Below, piece by piece: positions 10,054-17,960 of a stretch of 64,000 nucleotides of DNA; position 1 is the stretch's first letter; each line of letters opens with the position of its first letter. The position numbers and the translations under genes were made by a program. The notes below the pieces were generated by a model. That model saw only the letters and a program-made list of their open reading frames with translations, was not told the DNA's origin and did not search any database. This stretch comes from Fimenecus sp052169395 (GTDB lineage Bacteria > Bacillota > Clostridia > Oscillospirales > Acutalibacteraceae), in NCBI GenBank assembly GCA_052169395.1, contig JBQNCN010000001.1:248001-312000 (forward strand), given 5' to 3'.

Positions 10054-10950
10054 ATGAATGACTATGTAATCAGCTGTTGCAGCACTATTGATTTATCAGA
10101 AACAAACGCCAATGAACTAGGACTTAAAATAGCCTCTTTCCATTATACAATGGAAGATAATGAATATCCCGATGATTTTTACAGCACGATGTCTTATGAA
10201 GAATTTTACAATAAAATCGTAAGCGGAGTTGTATCTACCACATCACAGGTAAGCACGGGCGAATTCATAGATCATTTCAGTAAAATTTTAGACAGCGGAA
10301 AAGATCTAATTCATTTTTCACTTTCATCCGGAATTTCAGGTGTTTATAATTCCGCTACTGCTGCAGTAAAAGAATTAAAAAATAAATATCCGGAAAGGAT
10401 TATTTATATCGTAGACACTCTTTGTGCATCAGCAGGATATGGACTATTTGTTAAAGAAATGGTCGATTTAAAAAATAGCGGTATGTCGATTTCAGATTTA
10501 GCAGATTATGCAGAAAATAAAAAAAGAAACCTTCAACATTGGTTCTGTTCAGGCGATTTAACAAGCTATTATCGTGGCGGAAGAATTTCCAAAGGGGCAA
10601 TGGTATTCGGAACCGCACTCCACATATGCCCTATTATGACGGTTGATACAAACGGTGCACTTTTACCAATAAGAAAAAGTCGCGGCATGAAGAAAGCGCT
10701 TGACGGACTTTATGATGAAATGGTAAGACTTGCGGATGACGGGCTTAATTATTCCGGAGAATGCTACATAAGTCAAAGTATGTGTGAAGATGATGCAAAC
10801 TATCTTGCCGATAAAATTAACTGTAATTTTAAAAATCTTAAAACACCTGTTCAAGTATTCCGAATAGGAACTGTAATAGGTTCTCATACCGGCAAAGGAA
10901 CTGTTGCACTTTTCTTTAACGGCAAAAAAAGAGAATTTACAAAAGAATAA
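10054..10950 (+). CDS. DegV family (fatty acid-binding) protein
   Basis: 298 aa DegV/EDD-fold protein; in Firmicutes such proteins (FakB) hold a fatty acid for phosphorylation by FakA. Seen: N-terminal strand with SCCSTIDLS, the TSQVS segment (residues about 67-71), the HFSLSSGISGVYNSA motif (about 88-103) and the DTLCASAGYG loop. A GGAAAC ribosome-binding site lies 6 bp before the ATG. No fakA is visible in the window. Confidence 0.85.
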   Translation: MNDYVISCCSTIDLSETNANELGLKIASFHYTMEDNEYPDDFYSTMSYEEFYNKIVSGVVSTTSQVSTGEFIDHFSKILDSGKDLIHFSLSSGISGVYNSATAAVKELKNKYPERIIYIVDTLCASAGYGLFVKEMVDLKNSGMSISDLADYAENKKRNLQHWFCSGDLTSYYRGGRISKGAMVFGTALHICPIMTVDTNGALLPIRKSRGMKKALDGLYDEMVRLADDGLNYSGECYISQSMCEDDANYLADKINCNFKNLKTPVQVFRIGTVIGSHTGKGTVALFFNGKKREFTKE

Positions 10951-10954
10951 ACAT

Positions 10955-10995
10955 AAAAACGGCTCTGATTTAGAATGTTCAGAGCTGTTTTTTTG
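10955..10995 (+). terminator. Terminator after the DegV gene
   Basis: Stem formed by AAAACGGCTCTGA and TCAGAGCTGTTTT, followed by a T run. Confidence 0.8.
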
Positions 10996-11025
10996 TTTAT
11001 TCTTAACTCAAATTTTCAATACAAC

Positions 11026-11706
11026 TTAAGACAATAAAATACAATATTTAAAAATACCTATAAATTGTAAAGCATTTCCTAACAATATAAATATATGGAA
11101 GATACTATGAAAATAAGCCTTTTTAATACCAATTGAAAAAAATATCATTCCAAAAGTATATACCGCTCCACCAACAATAAGCCATACAGCAAATAATATA
11201 CCAAATGTCCTGATTATCGGAATAATAGCAAACAACGCACTCCAACCTACTAAAAAATATCCTCCCATCGCAAGTATACTATAACGATGAAAATCAATTC
11301 CTGTAAAAGTTACACCAATTGCCGTTGCCGTTAACAAAAATATAGATATTATTAATGTGAAAATTGGATATTGGCGTCTCAAACCTGTTAATAAAATCGG
11401 TGCATAGGTACCTAAAATAAGTGCATAAATTGTACAGTGATCAAGAACTTGCATTACTTTTTTTGCACGTTCATTCTTTAACCCGTGATAAACACTTGAC
11501 ATCGTATATAAAAAAATCATCATTAAACCATAAATAGAACCGCCTAACAAACCCCAATAATTTTGTTTTTTAATTGAAAAAAATATACATAAAAATAATG
11601 CTACTATTCCAAAACTACCCCCTACTATATGAGTAACCATATTGAAAATTTCTTCACCACGTGAATATTTGGGTAATTTTCGATCGTTAATTTTTGTTCT
11701 TGTCAT
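11026..11706 (-). CDS. Hemolysin III / PAQR family membrane protein
   Basis: 226 aa with seven hydrophobic segments. Family marks are visible: S-x3-H in the second helix region (SSVYHGL), D near the third helix, and the C-terminal YFHSIFHIFILLG with paired histidines, the predicted metal-binding set of the HlyIII/PAQR superfamily. The haemolysin name is historical; the function in bacteria is unclear. Divergent from the XRE regulator at 11897. Confidence 0.85.
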   Translation of the reverse strand: MTRTKINDRKLPKYSRGEEIFNMVTHIVGGSFGIVALFLCIFFSIKKQNYWGLLGGSIYGLMMIFLYTMSSVYHGLKNERAKKVMQVLDHCTIYALILGTYAPILLTGLRRQYPIFTLIISIFLLTATAIGVTFTGIDFHRYSILAMGGYFLVGWSALFAIIPIIRTFGILFAVWLIVGGAVYTFGMIFFSIGIKKAYFHSIFHIFILLGNALQFIGIFKYCILLS

Positions 11707-11785
11707 GATATCAATTCCTTTTTAAACAATATTCCAAGAGATATAGCCTCTGTCAGTCGTAATTATATCAGCTTTTCTCAGTCTA

Positions 11786-11810
11786 TCAATTCTCTTATTA
11801 AGAGAATTGA
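11786..11810. repeat. Perfect palindrome between hlyIII-like and XRE genes
   Basis: 11-bp arms TCAATTCTCTT and AAGAGAATTGA around a 3-bp centre. It could be an operator or a hairpin; it has no T run suited to a terminator for a complete gene. Confidence 0.5.
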
Positions 11811-11833
11811 TTCCCCATTAAATAGAACAATCA

Positions 11834-11862
11834 TTGACATTAAATTCTATCAATAGTAGAAT
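11834..11862 (+). promoter_or_regulatory. Promoter with overlapping operator for the XRE gene
   Basis: TTGACA (11834-11839) N17 TAGAAT (11857-11862). The inverted repeat ATTCTA-N7-TAGAAT (11844-11862) covers the spacer and -10, which fits autorepression by the downstream regulator. Confidence 0.7.
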
Positions 11863-11896
11863 CAATTTATCAAATATATAAAGGGATATACAATTA

Positions 11897-12229
11897 ATGG
11901 AACCATCTAAACTTAATCTCAAAATTTCAGAAAATCTTTTATTTTATCGTAAATTAAACGGACTTACACAAATACAACTTGCTGAATATCTCAATTATTC
12001 AAACAAATCCATTTCAAAATGGGAGCGTGGAGAAATAATACCTGATATTGAAATTTTATATAATTTATCAAATATTTATAAAATCACCGTATCTGAATTA
12101 ATAGGACAAACACCGAAAAGTAAAGAAACGACATTAAAAATTAATGCGATAAAAAAAGAGCAACGTGCTTTTGAGCGTCAAAAAAAACGTACACTTGAAC
12201 GGGCAAAAAAACAAATGAAAAAAAAATAA
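11897..12229 (+). CDS. XRE-family transcriptional regulator
   Basis: 110 aa. A Cro/C1-type helix-turn-helix fills residues 10-65 (the LTQIQLAEYLNYSNKSISKWERG pattern); the rest is a lysine/arginine-rich tail (about residues 82-110) rather than an effector domain. Weak AGGGAT upstream of the ATG. It ends only 17 bp before the prophage attachment core but is host DNA by position. Regulated genes are unknown; the palindromes upstream suggest self-control. Confidence 0.8.
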   Translation: MEPSKLNLKISENLLFYRKLNGLTQIQLAEYLNYSNKSISKWERGEIIPDIEILYNLSNIYKITVSELIGQTPKSKETTLKINAIKKEQRAFERQKKRTLERAKKQMKKK

Positions 12230-12246
12230 ATATTTTAAAATACTAC

Positions 12247-12335
12247 AATAAAAGCCTTGAAACAACACTGTTTCAAGGCTTTTATTTGGCAGGGGCAGAA
12301 GGACTTGAACCCTCGGCACGCGGTTTTGGAGACCG
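12247..12335. repeat. attL: left 89-bp attachment core
   Basis: Identical to 45901-45989. It holds the tRNA terminator hairpin (AAAAGCCTTGAAAC / GTTTCAAGGCTTTT) and the tRNA-Trp 3' half up to the anticodon stem. Right of it the sequence departs from tRNA, so this copy is the displaced, non-functional tRNA end. Confidence 0.95.
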
Positions 12336-12463
12336 ATATTTACATTAAAGCTTTCTTTTTTGAGGACGCCTTTTTTACGCCTATTTCCAGTATTTATAAG
12401 GCTTTTTGCGTTTTATACTTTCACCTCTTTTTATCTTATTTAGCTCACTTTCACACCAATATA

Positions 12464-12493
12464 TTAGTCAAATGTTAGTCAAAAAATAGTCGA
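12464..12493 (+). promoter_or_regulatory. Left integrase arm-type sites
   Basis: TTAGTCAA at 12464-12471 and 12475-12482 and a variant ATAGTCGA at 12486-12493, each 11 bp apart. The same octamer occurs twice with the same 11-bp pitch beside attR. Otherwise the stretch 12336-12572 shows no gene I can support. Confidence 0.7.
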
Positions 12494-12572
12494 ATTCCAA
12501 TCAATTAAATCCTACTATATTTATGCAAAAAGTGGAATGATGAAAAAACTTTAAAAATATTTAATTTTGTTG

Positions 12573-12601
12573 TTGACAATCGGGTTTCCTTATGGTATTA
12601 T
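12573..12601 (+). promoter_or_regulatory. Promoter of the 34-aa toxin-like gene
   Basis: TTGACA (12573-12578) N17 TATTAT (12596-12601) with the extended -10 element TGG. Confidence 0.88.
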
Positions 12602-12631
12602 ATACTCACAACGAAAGAGGAGGTGATAACA

Positions 12632-12736
12632 ATGAGCAAGAAAAGAAAAAAGCTTACTACCTATGAGATAGCAAGCTTAGTAATTAAAGCGATAGTTGCC
12701 GTATCCACTTTAATTACAGCAATAAAATGGTGGTAA
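12632..12736 (+). CDS. 34-aa hydrophobic peptide, type I toxin (holin-like toxin) candidate
   Basis: A small peptide with a basic N-terminus (MSKKRKK), one transmembrane helix (about residues 12-32) and a Trp-Trp end. A very strong AGGAGG ribosome-binding site lies 8 bp upstream and a consensus promoter lies above it. Size and layout match the small membrane toxins annotated as putative holin-like toxins in Firmicutes prophages. The stop is followed by GC-rich hairpins (GGTGG/CCACC and GGCGGGG/CCCCGCC, to 12762). An antisense RNA unit lies opposite. The toxin role is inferred from layout. Confidence 0.75.
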   Translation: MSKKRKKLTTYEIASLVIKAIVAVSTLITAIKWW

Positions 12737-12775
12737 GCCACCACGGCGGGGGAAACCCCGCCACCCGTAAGGACC
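12640..12775 (-). ncRNA. Predicted antisense RNA to the 34-aa toxin
   Basis: Minus-strand promoter TTGCTT (12810-12805) N17 with extended -10 TGT-TATATT (12790-12782). A minus-strand intrinsic terminator lies inside the toxin ORF: a 12-bp stem between AAGCTT copies at 12673-12678 and 12650-12655, followed by TTTTTCTTTTC (12649-12639). The RNA of about 135 nt would cover most of the coding sequence and its 3' hairpins, the TxpA/RatA type of arrangement. Confidence 0.65.
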
Positions 12776-12810
12776 ATATTTAATATAACATAAAAAAGGG
12801 AGTAAAGCAA

Positions 12811-13002
12811 ATGAATAATAAAATTTTAAACAAAAACTCTTTTTGGATTTTAAGCGCCTGTGCATTATCTATAATATCATTAAAAAATGGTGCTTCAATC
12901 CCTTTACGCATTGCGTTAGGGTGCAATGCCTTAATTTTAATGCTTGATTTCATACAATCTTTAAAAAAGATGATAAAAAAGTCGAAAACTGAAAAGGAGT
13001 GA
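12811..13002 (+). CDS. Small membrane protein, unknown
   Basis: 63 aa with two hydrophobic stretches (about 11-22 and 30-47) and a lysine-rich C-terminus. AAGGGAG lies 8 bp before the ATG. I do not recognise a family. It follows the toxin gene and precedes the ribbon-helix-helix-like gene by 4 bp, so it is probably in the same left-end plus-strand transcript, which is expressed outside the late lytic operon. Confidence 0.6.
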   Translation: MNNKILNKNSFWILSACALSIISLKNGASIPLRIALGCNALILMLDFIQSLKKMIKKSKTEKE

Positions 13003-13006
13003 TTTT

Positions 13007-13195
13007 ATGCCAAAGGGCAGTCCGAACAGGCAAACAATAGCAAACGAAAAATGGGTAAAAAATGCGGGCTTAGTTCGACATCAATTTAAATTAAAAAAAG
13101 AATTGATAGAGGCTTTTAAAAAGGCTTGCGAACGCAAAAACATTACACAAACAAAAGCTATTACAGATTTTATGGAAGAATTTATAAAAAATTAA
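13007..13195 (+). CDS. Ribbon-helix-helix-like small DNA-binding protein
   Basis: 62 aa, basic. The C-terminal two thirds (FKLKKELIEAFKKACERKN, then an ITQTKAITDFMEEFI helix) has the strand-helix-helix pattern of Arc/MetJ-type repressors. AAAGGAG stands 7 bp before the ATG. Possibly a regulator of the left-end group; target unknown. Confidence 0.6.
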   Translation: MPKGSPNRQTIANEKWVKNAGLVRHQFKLKKELIEAFKKACERKNITQTKAITDFMEEFIKN

Positions 13196-13205
13196 GCAAA
13201 CAAAA

Positions 13206-13236
13206 AAAGACGGCAAGCGTTATGCCTGCCGTCTTT
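13206..13236. terminator. Bidirectional terminator, left-end genes / late operon
   Basis: AAAGACGGCA and TGCCGTCTTT arms flanked by A and T runs. It ends both the plus-strand left group and the minus-strand late operon after the endolysin. Confidence 0.85.
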
Positions 13237-13263
13237 TCATATATAAAAAGTAATATTCACCCT

Positions 13264-14190
13264 TTATAAAAGCTGATTAACTCTTTTTTGTACTTCTGCA
13301 GGATCATATCCCGCCTTTTTTAATTTTACTTTTCTGGTTAAGCCGTTGCCCCATTTTCCCTGTATAACTTCTCTCGCTATTTCATCTATGCTCTTTCTTT
13401 TTGGTGCTGCCACAAGGGCATTTACCCTATTCTGAACAGCGTTGTAGTCATAACCTGCCTGTGATAAGCGTTTTTTTCTTTCTTCGCCGTTGCCCCACTT
13501 GCCACTTATGACTTCATTTGCTATTTCATCAACGCTTTTTCTGTTCGGCTGCGGTGTCGGTGCCGCCGTTTTAGTAAAGCCGTTAAGTCCGTTTGCCTTA
13601 ATAATAGTGGGAAAATCCATATCGCATAAATTCATATCAACACGACCGTTTACACCAGGAACAGAGCCGTCAGATGTGTACTGCCATAAACCGTAAGGGT
13701 CGGTATAAGTGAGCTTGTCCGCCCACTGTGCAACCCAAACGGTAAAGCGATAACGGACATCACGGGATATAACATTTAAAAGGTGAGCCTTTGAGGTATA
13801 AAAACCTGCATAATAACCCTTTTGCTCCATTTTTTCACAAAAGGCTTTTACAAGGCTTGAGCAAAACTCCATACCTCTTTTTATCTGCTTTGCTTCCTCT
13901 ATATCAAAATATACGGGATATTCAAAGGTTTTCCCTTTTATACATTCATAAAAAGCCTCCGCCTCTCGTCCTACTTCCTCTACACTATCGGCGTAGGAAT
14001 ACCAATAGGTGCCCACGGGCAAACCTGCTGCTTTTGCCTTTGCATAATTTTCCTCAAAACGTATATCCTTTTGCTTTGAGGTGTTGCCATAGCCCGCACG
14101 GAGTATCACAAAATCAATCCCCGCATTTTTCAAAGTCTTAAAATCAACGCTACCATTGTGCTTCGATAAATCTACACCCTTTTTACTCAT
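13264..14190 (-). CDS. Endolysin: GH25 muramidase with two CW_7 repeats
   Basis: Cell-wall lysis enzyme, 308 aa. The GH25 domain (residues 1-about 190) shows KGVDLSKHNG at the N-terminus, the YWYSYAD segment, and PVYFDIEE with catalytic acidic residues at about 97-100. A linker precedes two Cpl-7-type CW_7 wall-binding repeats (about 217-258 and 267-308) with the DEIAxEVIxGKWGNGxxRKxxLxxAGYD pattern. No signal peptide, so export depends on the holin encoded just upstream. Overlaps the holin gene by 8 bp. Confidence 0.93.
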   Translation of the reverse strand: MSKKGVDLSKHNGSVDFKTLKNAGIDFVILRAGYGNTSKQKDIRFEENYAKAKAAGLPVGTYWYSYADSVEEVGREAEAFYECIKGKTFEYPVYFDIEEAKQIKRGMEFCSSLVKAFCEKMEQKGYYAGFYTSKAHLLNVISRDVRYRFTVWVAQWADKLTYTDPYGLWQYTSDGSVPGVNGRVDMNLCDMDFPTIIKANGLNGFTKTAAPTPQPNRKSVDEIANEVISGKWGNGEERKKRLSQAGYDYNAVQNRVNALVAAPKRKSIDEIAREVIQGKWGNGLTRKVKLKKAGYDPAEVQKRVNQLL

Positions 14191-14443
14191 TTTCCGCCTC
14201 CTCTTTAAGCTCTTTTAAAGTTTCGTCAGCTTTTAATGCCTCTTGTGTAAAGCTGTTATTTTTCCACCACGCCCAAAGCGTAGCTCCTACCGTTGCACAG
14301 ATTGTCAATCCCTTATAAAGCTCATCCTCTGCAAAGGGCAGCGGGTTTTTTCCGCTTGCCTGCAAAAGCTGATTTATAACAGCCAAAATCAAGACAATTG
14401 TCCTTACGATCGTTTCGGTTTTCACCGTCTTTTTTTCTGTCAT
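14183..14443 (-). CDS. Holin, phi-LC3 family
   Basis: 86 aa. A hydrophobic helix at about residues 11-30, a short NPLPFAEDELY linker, a second helix (about 46-62) with WAWWKNNSFT, and an acidic tail. This is the phage_holin_1 pattern: a small two-helix membrane protein that permeabilises the membrane to release the endolysin. Directly followed by the endolysin gene. Confidence 0.85.
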   Translation of the reverse strand: MTEKKTVKTETIVRTIVLILAVINQLLQASGKNPLPFAEDELYKGLTICATVGATLWAWWKNNSFTQEALKADETLKELKEEAENE

Positions 14444-14469
14444 TTTTCTACTCCTTTTTTATATGTTTG

Positions 14470-14775
14470 TTATTTCTTTTCCGTGGGAAGTTCCAAAAAC
14501 TTGTCGTGAATATCGCACATAACGCCGTTGACACCTAACGCTTCGTACTGCTTCCAGCAATTTTCAAAATTTTCTCTTGCATAAATCGGTGCATATCCCT
14601 TATCACACCATCTGTTATAATCATTAATCATTTGTGCACGGAGCAGTGCCTGTACACCGAGTTTTAATGCCTTAATGCTTCCGACCTTTTTATGTGCGAG
14701 GGCATATACACCTTTTATAATCGCAATTATGAGAGCGGGAGTACCTATGATTGTTAATATGTAATACCATTTCAT
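14470..14775 (-). CDS. Phage protein with N-terminal membrane anchor
   Basis: 101 aa. One hydrophobic helix (residues about 4-26), then a soluble part with MINDYNRWCDKGYAPIYARE and NGVMCDIHDKF, which I have the impression is common in Firmicutes prophage lysis regions, though its function is unknown to me. It lies between the baseplate genes and the holin, so an accessory lysis or tail-tip role is possible. Overlaps the next upstream small gene by 4 bp. Confidence 0.65.
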   Translation of the reverse strand: MKWYYILTIIGTPALIIAIIKGVYALAHKKVGSIKALKLGVQALLRAQMINDYNRWCDKGYAPIYARENFENCWKQYEALGVNGVMCDIHDKFLELPTEKK

Positions 14776-14903
14776 ACGGTGTCTCCCTCATTATCAGACG
14801 GTGGAGTTTCCTCGTCCTTAAGCTCTTTAAGCTTCTTTTTGATAGCTTTGAGCTTTTTTAAAAATTCCTCTTTTGTTAAAATTTTAAAATTTGAATTTAT
14901 CAT
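14772..14903 (-). CDS. 43-aa coiled-coil-like phage peptide
   Basis: Translated by hand from ATG 14903-14901 to TGA 14774-14772. A lysine-rich helix (residues about 8-30) with a heptad-like pattern is followed by an acidic tail. Overlaps the gene before and the gene after by 4 bp each (ATGA junctions), which supports it as a real coupled gene. Similar tiny genes (XkdX-like) commonly follow tail-fibre genes. Confidence 0.6.
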   Translation of the reverse strand: MINSNFKILTKEEFLKKLKAIKKKLKELKDEETPPSDNEGDTV

Positions 14904-15913
14904 AATAAAACCTCCGCAGTTTTTACATTTGCTATTTTTTTATATTTTACAACAAGACCTTTCGCACCTTTTAATAAATAGCCTATAGCATTTACAATAT
15001 CGTTTGCCTGTTCTGTATTTTCACCTTTTATCGCAAAAATAACACGGCTTTGTATATATAAGATTTTGTTTGAATCATCATAAGTAGCTATATTTGATAT
15101 TCTGAACGATTTTAAAGTGCCTGCAATATACTGTAAAAACTCAACATCTACAGCCGTATTATCCTCCGTGATTGTATATACTTTTTCAATTTCCACACCC
15201 TTATCAAAACTTATCAAAGAATTATTATCCTCTGTTATTTGTTCTTCAGGTGTTATTCTAAGGTCAGGAAATATATTCGTATATTTTTTATCAAACAATA
15301 TTTTATTGTTTACAATTTCACATTTTCCGCATTTCACTAATAATCTTAGGGTTATTTCACCGTTCTCAATTTCCGAAGCATCCACAATAACATTGAAGAT
15401 TTCATCTTCTTTGGGCGTATTGTTAATTATTTCATCAATAGTTATTGCTTCTTTTCTCGGGTAAGTTATGAGGTTTTCCGTGCTTTCTATCTTGGTTTTA
15501 AGCTCTGATATTTCCGTGATAATTTCTTTAAAATCGTTGTTGCTTTCAGCAGCTTCTTCCTCATTAAAGGCAGATTTTTTAACCTCTATATAAAAAACTT
15601 GAGAAGATAAAAGCTTATCATCTTTATATAATGCAATTTCCGCTCTTGCTGTTCCTGCGGAAGTTAAGCATTGCTCGGAAAGCTCAACGGATATTTTTCC
15701 GTCTGATATTTTGCAAGACGATATAACGGCTTTTCCGTCCGCTTTTGTAAGTTTAAGCTTTGCTGTTGTTCCGTCCTCAAGTTTAAGCGGTTGCCCGCTT
15801 GATAGAGGCACAATATCTATAATTCTGCTGTCCTTGTCATATTGCTTTGCGAATACCGTTATAGTGATAGTGTCTCGCCCGAAATCAAGTGCAATTTGTT
15901 TTTTTATTACCAT
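14900..15913 (-). CDS. Baseplate upper protein (BppU-like N-terminus)
   Basis: 337 aa. The N-terminal about 115 residues have the BppU/DUF2479 pattern, a beta-sandwich that attaches receptor-binding proteins to the baseplate in lactococcal-type siphophages. A coiled-coil (about 118-146) and a beta-rich C-terminal part of unknown type follow. Its place after the putative receptor-binding protein and before the lysis genes fits. Confidence 0.7.
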   Translation of the reverse strand: MVIKKQIALDFGRDTITITVFAKQYDKDSRIIDIVPLSSGQPLKLEDGTTAKLKLTKADGKAVISSCKISDGKISVELSEQCLTSAGTARAEIALYKDDKLLSSQVFYIEVKKSAFNEEEAAESNNDFKEIITEISELKTKIESTENLITYPRKEAITIDEIINNTPKEDEIFNVIVDASEIENGEITLRLLVKCGKCEIVNNKILFDKKYTNIFPDLRITPEEQITEDNNSLISFDKGVEIEKVYTITEDNTAVDVEFLQYIAGTLKSFRISNIATYDDSNKILYIQSRVIFAIKGENTEQANDIVNAIGYLLKGAKGLVVKYKKIANVKTAEVLL

Positions 15914-15917
15914 ATTT

Positions 15918-17945
15918 TCAATACTCCTTCTTAAAAGATTTTTTTCCAGTCATACCAGATATGACTGTATTCATACCACGAAGGATATATGCGGCGGAGC
16001 AGTTAAACGCCGTGTATCTTTGCATAAAATTCCCGTTGCTGCTACAGATCACCTCTAAATATCCTGCCTTTTGTAGTGGGTAGTTGCTGTGGGGATTATT
16101 TATAATGTTCTGATTTTCATTTTGAACATAAATACCGCCTGTTTTTAAATCGTTCAGATTTTCCGTTCCGTCAAGTGCTTTTACAAAACCTTGTACCTTA
16201 TAGCCATTCATCATAATATCACCGCCTACATCAAGAGCGCTTTGCGGATTGTGCCGATTTATTCCGACTTTCTTTTTCCTGAACGATACTAAAGGTAAAC
16301 TCTGTGGAATTGTAAAGGTCATATAGGCGTTTGTTAATTTATCCGCTATGTATAACTGCACATAAAAAGAAAAATCGCTATCAGCCGTTATCCATTCGTT
16401 TATATTAAGGTTAAAGCTATCAGCCGTTGAATTAACACTTGATGTAATCTCTGTCCAAGTTCCATATGTGTTATCGCTTGTTTTTTTGAGGCGATACTCC
16501 ATTTTCCTGAAAGCGTTTTTATTTTCCGTTCCTACCTTAACAGGTGAAAAACTTCCGTTTACGAATATTTGCAGAGTATTTTCAACATCATTTATTCTGC
16601 GAATTTCGCATTCGCCAAACTTTATATTTTCATATGGTATAACCTTTATATTTTTTGTCTTTTTAGCTGTATATCCTCTTGTATCGGTAACGGTTATAAT
16701 TAGCGGTAAGCTTCCGCTTTTTGATATAGAGCCTATATTTAAGGTAGTACCGCTTGAGCTGATAGACTTATCACCGACAGTTGCCGTATAACTTGATATT
16801 GAAGCTCCGTTTTTAGGTATTGCGGGCAATATAACCGCCTTAAGCGTACTTATATCCGCAACCAATATTTGATTGTTTCCTGTAAGTTCCGCCGTTGTGC
16901 CGTTTGTATCGGAAAATGAAAAATCGGTAAAGGTCGGTGCTGAATTTGCAGCGGAGGTCTGAATATTTGCGATCTTTTTTGAGCTTTCGCCTATATGAGT
17001 ATTTCCTCTGTATGTATTAAGCCCGTATGTAGCGGTTAAGCTCTTGACATTTGACATACAATTTAACACTTGCGCCCGTTGTGCCGCCGTCAGCTTTATT
17101 GTATTAGGACCGTTATTAAGTTTTAAATTTGTAAGAGTTAATAAGTTTTGACTGCCGTTAGCAATATCTATGCTATGGGTATAGCTTGTATCGTAAACGA
17201 TAGTATTAAAAGTTAAATTAACCGTTGCGTTGTCTATGTTCAGCGTGTCTATCGACTGCCACAAAGAACCGCCAAGCGTTTTAACGGTTGTGCTTCCGCT
17301 TTCGCCGTAAACCCCATTTTTCTGTTTTCTTGCTTTAATCTTAATGCTGTATGACACATTCGGAGTTAATCCGGATATAGTGTATATTCCCGTGTCGGTT
17401 GCTGCGGAGGTCTTAAAGATTGTCCAGCTACCGCCGCCATTTATGGAATATTGCCATATATCACAAGCTACCGAGGCGGTAGCTCTGATGTCAACACTAT
17501 TAGCCTTAATATTTGAAGTCGAAACATACACGGTAGGAGCGGCACGGTCAAGCGTGGTAAGCGGTACATATCCGCCGAAGTCAAACCGCATAGAACTGTT
17601 ATTTATCGTGCTTTTTGCTTTAAGTAGTATATTAAAGCTGCCGTCTGCAGAGTGTCCGATACTAACACCCGTTATACCTCCGACAAGCTCCCATTGATTT
17701 GCATACTTAAGCTTCTGACCTGTAGTTATTGCGTGGTTATATGCTGTACCGCCTATTGTGAGGGTAAGCGTTCCCTCGCCGTAGGTGGTATAGCCGCTAT
17801 TTGTTCGACACATCTGCACATAAACATTTATATATGAGGTGTTTGCCGTATCGTTTAAACTGCTTTCATCACATACTATGCGAGCTTTTGTATAGCTGCT
17901 TATCTGTATTCCGCTTTCATTCGGATAAAATCTTATTATTCCCAT
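15918..17945 (-). CDS. DUF859-type tail protein, probable receptor-binding protein
   Basis: 675 aa, beta-rich and threonine/serine-rich. The N-terminal domain (1-about 130) matches the siphovirus DUF859 type found in streptococcal phages; a fibronectin III-like domain (about 132-222) follows, and a tail-fibre-like motif near residue 575 (FRKKKVGINRHNPQSALDVGG) is the kind seen at knob or chaperone junctions. Host attachment is inferred from position after the tail-tip protein. Confidence 0.75.
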   Translation of the reverse strand: MGIIRFYPNESGIQISSYTKARIVCDESSLNDTANTSYINVYVQMCRTNSGYTTYGEGTLTLTIGGTAYNHAITTGQKLKYANQWELVGGITGVSIGHSADGSFNILLKAKSTINNSSMRFDFGGYVPLTTLDRAAPTVYVSTSNIKANSVDIRATASVACDIWQYSINGGGSWTIFKTSAATDTGIYTISGLTPNVSYSIKIKARKQKNGVYGESGSTTVKTLGGSLWQSIDTLNIDNATVNLTFNTIVYDTSYTHSIDIANGSQNLLTLTNLKLNNGPNTIKLTAAQRAQVLNCMSNVKSLTATYGLNTYRGNTHIGESSKKIANIQTSAANSAPTFTDFSFSDTNGTTAELTGNNQILVADISTLKAVILPAIPKNGASISSYTATVGDKSISSSGTTLNIGSISKSGSLPLIITVTDTRGYTAKKTKNIKVIPYENIKFGECEIRRINDVENTLQIFVNGSFSPVKVGTENKNAFRKMEYRLKKTSDNTYGTWTEITSSVNSTADSFNLNINEWITADSDFSFYVQLYIADKLTNAYMTFTIPQSLPLVSFRKKKVGINRHNPQSALDVGGDIMMNGYKVQGFVKALDGTENLNDLKTGGIYVQNENQNIINNPHSNYPLQKAGYLEVICSSNGNFMQRYTAFNCSAAYILRGMNTVISGMTGKKSFKKEY

Positions 17946-17960
17946 TTTTTCACCCGCCTT

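Noticed and set aside
12257..12478. 73-codon plus-strand frame across attL
   Set aside because: It runs through the tRNA terminator and tRNA half and has no ribosome site; an accident of the att sequence.
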